Of a stretch of 47,463 bases of DNA, positions 42,913 through 47,463 are shown one piece after another. The notes under the pieces were generated by a model. That model was not told the DNA's origin, made no database searches, and saw only the letters and a list, made by a program, of their open reading frames with translations. The translations under genes were made by a program, and so were the position numbers. The stretch is from an uncultured Paenibacillaceae bacterium (lineage in GTDB: Bacteria > Bacillota > Bacilli > Paenibacillales > K13): the NCBI GenBank assembly GCA_913056365.1, contig CAJXLT010000020.1, positions 1 through 47,463 on the forward strand, written 5' to 3'. How positions within the stretch are numbered: the first letter of the stretch is position 1; every line of letters begins with the position of its first letter.

Positions 42913-43977
42913 TCAAGGCACTGAATAGGGCAAGCTGTATGAGGCTAGCAGTAACCCTACCAACTCCCTTCGGCTGCTTACAGCTGTTTTGGCGAAGATG
43001 GATTTGAGATGATCCTGCACAGTATAGACAGAGATACACAAGCTCTCTGCGATTTGCTTGGTGGAGTCTCCGTGCAGCAACAGCCGTACAAGCTGCTGTT
43101 CACGCAAGGTTAGACCATAGCTGTCCAGCAGCTGGGTCAGCACTTCCCTAGGATTGGCCCGCTTGGATATAATGGCGTATTGAGGGGATTCCGCACTGAG
43201 CCGGCTTGCTTGCAATGTAAGGTATGTCCCATCTGGCGCACGCAGACCTACTCTGGCATTGGACAGCATGTTATGCGGGGAGTGGACGCCCTCGGTCTCG
43301 GCTTGTGCTTGCGAGCATATCGCCCGAATGGGTCTCGGTAAGATGGCTGGTCCGATATTTTCTTGCTCACGAAGCCATTGAAGCAATGCTTCAGCAGTTC
43401 GATTGAAGGAAATCAGTTCGAGATTCTCGTCTACGATCAGAATGGCTGCTTCTAGCGTTGGCATATGGCTGCCGCTGCTTGGTGCAGCTAGCGTGAAGGC
43501 GTGCAAGCTCTGAGCTATGGCAGGCAGCTGCACAGACAGTTGTTCCAGCTCATGGCTGGAGAACAGCGCTTGGTCGGTTGAACGGAACAAGGTTAGGAAT
43601 CCCCAGCACTTCCCCTGATGCATCAGAACGGCCCGCAATTCATCTCCAAACCCGGCTGGCTCCAGAATTTCGCGGAACCGTCGGGAACATCCCAAATTTC
43701 CTTCTGTAGCTAGATGTAATGAAGCGACCGGATTAGCCGACTTGGTTAACGCTTCATAACGATTAAAGTCCTCTGTTAAATATTCATTGGCGAATAGACG
43801 ATCATGCATCCGTTCAATACGATCATCCGTCACTGCCCCTATCGATAGCAGGCTGTCTGGATCTACAAGTGTGAAACAAGCCGACTCGTAAGGAAGCCAT
43901 GTGCGCAATTGGTTCAACACTTGTTGGCGGTATACATACGAGTTATCGGTTGGTTGCGCTTCTCTGATCATCGTCAT
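42913..43977 (-). CDS. LuxR-family regulator with GAF- and PAS-like sensor domains
   Basis: 354 residues. Residues about 15-165 look like a GAF domain (SACFTLVDPDSLLSIGAV, GKCWGFLTLFR), 180-270 like a PAS domain (AAILIVDENLELISFNRTAE), and the end is a LuxR helix-turn-helix (LTLREQQLVRLLLHGDSTKQ, SVYTVQDHLKSIFAKTAVSS). It lacks a receiver domain, so it should sense a ligand directly. GGGAGA precedes ATG 43977. It is divergent from the ABC transporter operon, its likely target; their shared region holds a Fur box. Confidence 0.88.
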   Translation of the reverse strand: MTMIREAQPTDNSYVYRQQVLNQLRTWLPYESACFTLVDPDSLLSIGAVTDDRIERMHDRLFANEYLTEDFNRYEALTKSANPVASLHLATEGNLGCSRRFREILEPAGFGDELRAVLMHQGKCWGFLTLFRSTDQALFSSHELEQLSVQLPAIAQSLHAFTLAAPSSGSHMPTLEAAILIVDENLELISFNRTAEALLQWLREQENIGPAILPRPIRAICSQAQAETEGVHSPHNMLSNARVGLRAPDGTYLTLQASRLSAESPQYAIISKRANPREVLTQLLDSYGLTLREQQLVRLLLHGDSTKQIAESLCISVYTVQDHLKSIFAKTAVSSRRELVGLLLASYSLPYSVP

Positions 43978-44058
43978 AGGTTAGTCTCCCTTTTCTCTTC
44001 GGTAGGCTGTCTGCCAAAATCCCAGCTTTGTGGGATATGTTTTCGTTGTGGACGTTTT

Positions 44059-44079
44059 TATAATTGATAATGATTATTA
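44059..44079 (+). promoter_or_regulatory. Fur box overlapping the promoter of the ABC operon
   Basis: TGATAATGATTATTA (44065-44079) matches the 7-1-7 Fur consensus TGATAATNATTATCA at 14 of 15 positions; the PerR consensus fits less well (13). A perfect TATAAT (44059-44064) directly precedes it, so the site covers the transcription start. The -35 is weak (TATGTT). Confidence 0.75.
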
Positions 44080-44122
44080 CTCTTAATACTCTACATGAAA
44101 AGGGAAGGAAGGAAAAGGGGCA

Positions 44123-45088
44123 ATGACCATTTGGCGATCTGTATGTTCCCTGGTTGTATGCATGGCAGTTATAAGTGGATGTGCTTCGAATGCAGAGCAA
44201 TCCGTGCAACAGGAGGAGGCAATCAAGGTAACCGTGTTGACACCCAAGTCGCCTGCACTTGTTTCCACCATGCTTGCTTCAACGCTGAACGATGAGGTAG
44301 TAAGCATGGAAGTGAAGACCTGGGATACGATAGAGCAACTGCTCGCTGTCGTTCAGGATGGCGAAATTCCGTTTGTAATCGCACCGCTGAACATTGGAGC
44401 GAATGCATATGCGCAGGGACTGCCTTTGCAGTTGGTGGATGTGAATACGTGGGGGGCGATGTATCTCATTTCCTTGTCCCCAGATGTTGATGAACTGGCA
44501 GATTTGGAAGGGGAAGCTGTGTACATACCCGGTCGAGGCGGACCGCCAGACTTGCTGACAGACTACCTACTGTCGAAGGATCAAATAAGCGAAGAGGTAG
44601 AGCGGGTATACGCCGCCGTACCGGAAATTATGCAGCTATTAGCAAGCGGGGAAGCCAGTCATGCGGTTCTTCCTGAGCCGGTTCTATCTGGACTTCGCGC
44701 TCAGTCTGACCATCTTACAGAAGTATTGGATTATGATGCAGTCTGGCAGCAGATGTTTGGCGGCAGTCTGCCACAGGCAGGACTATTCGTCCAACGGGAA
44801 TGGGCTGCTCAGCATCCTGAAGCGGTACAAGCGGTACATGCAAAGTATACAGAGGCGGTTGCGCGAATCGAGCAAGACGCAGCAGAGGCGGTACAATTAT
44901 CGGCTGAATTATTCGGTATGCCTGAAGAAGTGCTCACACAAGCTATGCAGCGTCTGCCTCTTCAAGTGATGCAAGCAAGCGAAGCAAGGGCGGAGGTAGA
45001 ACAATATTTCAGCATCCTATTGGAAGCAAGTCCCGATTCTATCGGAGGGCAACTGCCAGATGAAGGCTTCTACTACCAATTTGAATAA
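44123..45088 (+). CDS. ABC transporter substrate-binding lipoprotein (SsuA/NMT1-like)
   Basis: About 321 residues. The N-terminus is a lipoprotein signal with lipobox VISGC, so it is tethered outside the membrane. The body is a two-lobed solute-binding protein of the NitT/TauT class (VTVLTPKSPALVSTMLAS, APLNIGANAYAQGLPLQL, VYIPGRGGPPDLLTDYLL, VLPEPVLSGL). That class binds sulfonates, nitrate, thiamine precursors and others; no ligand residues can be assigned. The stop is 29 bp inside the permease gene. A Fur box at the promoter suggests iron control. Confidence 0.88.
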   Translation: MTIWRSVCSLVVCMAVISGCASNAEQSVQQEEAIKVTVLTPKSPALVSTMLASTLNDEVVSMEVKTWDTIEQLLAVVQDGEIPFVIAPLNIGANAYAQGLPLQLVDVNTWGAMYLISLSPDVDELADLEGEAVYIPGRGGPPDLLTDYLLSKDQISEEVERVYAAVPEIMQLLASGEASHAVLPEPVLSGLRAQSDHLTEVLDYDAVWQQMFGGSLPQAGLFVQREWAAQHPEAVQAVHAKYTEAVARIEQDAAEAVQLSAELFGMPEEVLTQAMQRLPLQVMQASEARAEVEQYFSILLEASPDSIGGQLPDEGFYYQFE

Positions 45089-45818
45089 AAGAGGATATCT
45101 ATATACGGGTATTGGTTTGGTGACCGTGTGGGGAATCGTCGCTATTGCTTATCCTGCTGTTGTGTTACCTTCTCCGTATGAAACCTTGCTAGCTTTGCTA
45201 GAGCTGTCGAGGACTGCACAATTTTGGCACTCGCTAGGCGTTACGTTCTGGCGTCTGACGGCAGGCTTTGGTCTCGCTCTCGTAAGCGGTGTATTGCTTG
45301 GGTCGCTTGTGGGGCACAAGCTTGTAGCTTATCAGCTGCTTCGTCCGGCAGTATTGGTCGTACAAGCGGTCCCACCCGTTTCTTGGATGCTGCTCGCAAT
45401 CTTGTGGTTTGGTGTTGGGGGAGGGGCGCAAATCGTCGTTGTATTTTTGGCGCTATTTCCGATCTTCTTCTTCCATATTGCACAGGCTGTACGCCAATTG
45501 CCGACAGATTTGCTGGAGATGGCCAAGGTGTATGAGACCGGCTGGATCAAGACGATTCGGGCAATTTATGTTCCTGCCATGAAGCCATATTGGATTTCGG
45601 CTCTTGCTATCACGGTCGGGATGGGCTGGAAGACGATTGTGATGGCTGAGGTGATCAGCGGCCAGACAGGGGTGGGCGCCGTCATGAACACATCGCGCAT
45701 TTACTTGCAGACCGATGAAGTGATGGCGTGGTCATTTGTGGTTGCTTGTTTAGGTGTGGTATCCGAGGCGATTGTTAGAAAGTTGAGCGGAGGTGAGCGA
45801 CATGATCCGATTCGATAG
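45060..45818 (+). CDS. ABC transporter permease (SsuC/TauC-like)
   Basis: 252 residues with six membrane helices and the EAA loop that contacts the ATPase (LLEMAKVYETGWIKTIRAIY). The first helix begins at GLVTVWGIVAIAYPAVV; PSPYETLLALLELS and WFGVGGGAQIVVVFLALFP are typical of the NitT/TauT permeases. The start ATG 45060 lies within the lipoprotein gene after GGAGGG, and its end overlaps the ATPase gene, so the three are translated in series. Confidence 0.93.
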   Translation: MKASTTNLNKRGYLYTGIGLVTVWGIVAIAYPAVVLPSPYETLLALLELSRTAQFWHSLGVTFWRLTAGFGLALVSGVLLGSLVGHKLVAYQLLRPAVLVVQAVPPVSWMLLAILWFGVGGGAQIVVVFLALFPIFFFHIAQAVRQLPTDLLEMAKVYETGWIKTIRAIYVPAMKPYWISALAITVGMGWKTIVMAEVISGQTGVGAVMNTSRIYLQTDEVMAWSFVVACLGVVSEAIVRKLSGGERHDPIR

Positions 45819-46479
45819 GCTGAGTGTTACATATGGAGGGAAGTCAGTTTTCGCAAATTTCTCCTTTCAACCAGCTCTCCATGCTATTACTTGTCTGATG
45901 GGGCGATCTGGAGTGGGCAAGACATCGTTGTTACGCATCGCAGCAGGCTTGCAGCAGCCAGACGATGGCTGTGTTATTCGACCGGAAGGTCGTGTGGGCT
46001 ATGTATTCCAGGAACCGCGGCTGTTGCCATGGTTCACGGTTGAAGAGAATCTCATGTGGCTTCTTCCGAACAGGTCTGTACAGAGGAAAGCGCGTGTACG
46101 GGCATTGCTCGATGCTGTGGGGATGGGCGCAGAGACTGCGTTATATCCCGCTCAGTTGAGTGGGGGGATGAAGCAGCGTGTGTCATTGGCGAGAGCCTTC
46201 CTCATGAGTCCGAGATTCTTATTGATGGATGAGCCTTTTCAGGGACTCGATAAGCAGACGAGAATGAACATGTATGGGTTGCTGTTGTCTCTATGGGAGG
46301 CCGAGAAGCCGACGGTCTTGTTAGTGACCCATGATTTGGAGGAAGCGCGGACACTGGGACACCACATTATTAAGCTAACAGGTTCCCCTGTAACGGGTTA
46401 TACAGAACTGGCAAACAAGCGGATGAACATGGAGGATGAATGGAATGAACCAAGCATCAGAACCGAACAACTGGCATGA
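45802..46479 (+). CDS. ABC transporter ATP-binding protein (SsuB/TauB-like)
   Basis: 225 residues with every ABC motif: Walker A GRSGVGKTS, Q-loop VFQEPRLLPW, signature LSGGMKQRVSLARA, Walker B FLLMDEPFQGLD and switch His in LLVTHDLEEA. It drives the transporter formed with the preceding lipoprotein and permease. ATG 45802 is 7 nt behind GGAGG; an in-frame GTG at 45793 overlaps that site. It overlaps the methyltransferase gene downstream. Confidence 0.94.
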   Translation: MIRFDRLSVTYGGKSVFANFSFQPALHAITCLMGRSGVGKTSLLRIAAGLQQPDDGCVIRPEGRVGYVFQEPRLLPWFTVEENLMWLLPNRSVQRKARVRALLDAVGMGAETALYPAQLSGGMKQRVSLARAFLMSPRFLLMDEPFQGLDKQTRMNMYGLLLSLWEAEKPTVLLVTHDLEEARTLGHHIIKLTGSPVTGYTELANKRMNMEDEWNEPSIRTEQLA

Positions 46480-47179
46480 TCCGGCTGTAGTTGCCTATGA
46501 TCAGACTATTCCTCGCAAGATTCCCGGATATGGGCTCTTGTATGAGTTAACAGCAGATCTTATGGTGGCATCGCTAGAGCAGAAGAAGTCCGTCATGCCT
46601 AAGCTGCTTATTGTCGGTGCTGGCGGCGGTCAAGAACTAGTCACGCTCGGAGCTGCTGGAACCAGCTGGAGGTTTACAGCTGTCGATGCTTCCGAGCCGA
46701 TGCTAGAGCTGGCGAAGCGGCGCAGTGCTGTGTTCAGCGATAGAATTCGCTATGAACAAGCGGACTGGGAGACGTACTCGGATGAAGGTATGTATGACGG
46801 GGCAACCTGCTTGTTAGTCCTGCACTTTGTGAAAGGGCTGCACAATAAGCGGACATTCCTCAGGCGCATTGCAGAATCGCTTGCCCCAGGAGCGTCCTTC
46901 TGTCTTGCAGCGATTCAAGGCGATCCGGCGCACGCATCATTCAAGCTGCAGCTACAGGCATGGAAGCGATACATGCTCCGCAATGGGATCTCACCGGAAG
47001 CATTTGAGGAATTTGCCGCTTCGTTAGGGAGCAGATCAGAGCCTGCGTCAGACGAGCAAACGATTGCCTTGCTTCACGAGTGCGGCTTTACCGAGGTGAG
47101 CGCTTATTTCGGATCGTTCTTGATTACAGGCTATCATTGCAAAAGAGCAGCTGTGCAGGATACTGTTTATGACGGTTGA
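46445..47179 (+). CDS. class I SAM-dependent methyltransferase, operon-linked
   Basis: 244 residues. Motif I LLIVGAGGGQELVTLG, acidic motif FTAVDASEPMLELAKRR, FSDRIRYEQADWETY, MYDGATCLLVLHFV and SLAPGASFCLAAIQG give the usual order. The N-terminal HDPAVVAYDQTIPRKIPGYG recurs in a group of small-molecule methyltransferases. ATG 46445 is 9 nt after GGAGG; ATG 46436 is too close. It overlaps the ATPase gene by 35 nt, making it an integral fourth gene of the Fur-box operon. It may modify the imported compound; that is inference. Confidence 0.87.
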   Translation: MNQASEPNNWHDPAVVAYDQTIPRKIPGYGLLYELTADLMVASLEQKKSVMPKLLIVGAGGGQELVTLGAAGTSWRFTAVDASEPMLELAKRRSAVFSDRIRYEQADWETYSDEGMYDGATCLLVLHFVKGLHNKRTFLRRIAESLAPGASFCLAAIQGDPAHASFKLQLQAWKRYMLRNGISPEAFEEFAASLGSRSEPASDEQTIALLHECGFTEVSAYFGSFLITGYHCKRAAVQDTVYDG

Positions 47180-47218
47180 AGCTCCGTCATCGTTGCACCT
47201 CCCTTCCGGCTGAAATGA

Positions 47219-47365
47219 AATAGCGGAAATAGCGGGAATTCCCGGTCCTATATGGCGGCAAATGAGTTCGTAGTGGATAATAGCGGAAATTATTGGTCTA
47301 ATCAGTGGTATTTTCTCGTATCCACATAGCATCTCATGAGAATAAGTCCACATAAGTCCGCTATT
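47219..47365. repeat. non-coding repeat cluster (AATAGCGGAAAT and inverse)
   Basis: AATAGCGGAAAT occurs at 47219-47230 and 47279-47290, and its complement TCCGCTATT at 47357-47365. GTGGATA (47273-47279) pairs with TATCCAC (47319-47325), and ATAAGTCC is repeated at 47342 and 47353. GGGAATTCCC (47234-47243) is a palindrome. It looks like a dispersed intergenic repeat that can fold. No gene is seen from 47180 to the end of the window. Confidence 0.5.
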
Positions 47366-47463
47366 CGTTGGACGTTGCGATCTTATCGGTAGTGTCAATA
47401 AGTTTGTGTATTCAACTTTAGGTAGGGTACATGGAATTGTATAGTGGTGGGCGTAGCCCAAGC

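Noticed and set aside
43860-43895. TGAAAC followed by CGTA (possible second SigW promoter)
   Set aside because: The spacing is about 9 bp rather than 16, and it lies inside the LuxR coding region.
44123-46479. Naming the transporter as taurine, sulfonate or nitrate uptake
   Set aside because: Only the broad class is supported. No desulfonation or nitrate genes are nearby, and the Fur box argues for a different role.
1-47463. CRISPR array, prophage or replication origin
   Set aside because: I saw no regularly spaced repeats with unique spacers, no phage structural genes and no DnaA-box cluster in the window.

Overview
The window reads as chromosome of a low-to-mid GC, spore-former-type Firmicute, most likely Paenibacillaceae (Paenibacillus/Cohnella-like). 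The evidence is Gram-positive style Shine-Dalgarno sites, the sigW-rsiW-cdaA-cdaR-glmM order, a glmS ribozyme, a T-box leader, an S-layer-homology surface protein and an MhqR-type quinone-stress operon. No tool or database was used; names rest on motifs and remembered family features.

Bases 1-12750 are conserved core. They hold tRNA-Gly(UCC), ppc, sigW-rsiW with a textbook ECF promoter placed between the two genes, cdaA-cdaR-glmM (c-di-AMP synthesis and amino-sugar supply for the wall), and glmS behind a glmS ribozyme. Between glmM and glmS, on the opposite strand, sits an unusual protein with a C39/BtrH-like cysteine fold joined to a beta-sandwich module.

Bases 12750-16900 look like an insertion: a stub of an XRE regulator, then an AT-rich type 2 isoleucyl-tRNA synthetase gene under its own Ile T-box, followed by methyltransferase debris. 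Bases 17000-23300 carry an Lrp regulator facing an Old Yellow Enzyme, an MntA-HepT toxin-antitoxin pair, and a 1,189-residue S-layer-anchored protein with Ig-like and GLUG repeats.

Bases 23400-36500 are an accessory patchwork. Intact regulator/enzyme pairs (MerR/aldo-keto reductase, ArsR/aldo-keto reductase, LysR/EamA exporter, WYL regulator/DJ-1) are mixed with broken genes: an Old Yellow Enzyme middle, a beheaded epoxide hydrolase, a MazF/PemK tail, a clipped retropepsin-like protease, and a transposition ATPase next to three copies of a possible transposase-binding repeat. A second methionine aminopeptidase and a methyltransferase lie in a minus-strand run here.

Bases 36500-47463 return to steadier composition: glutamate dehydrogenase, a secreted copper-amine-oxidase-N protein, an mhqR-dioxygenase-mhqD-flavin reductase operon behind a 24-bp perfect palindrome, a DUF368 (PopT-type) undecaprenyl-phosphate translocase, and a GAF/PAS-LuxR regulator divergent from a four-gene operon (lipoprotein, permease, ATPase, methyltransferase) with a near-consensus Fur box at its promoter. 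That last locus, the ECF promoter inside sigW-rsiW, and the C39/beta-sandwich fusion are the best candidates for new biology.
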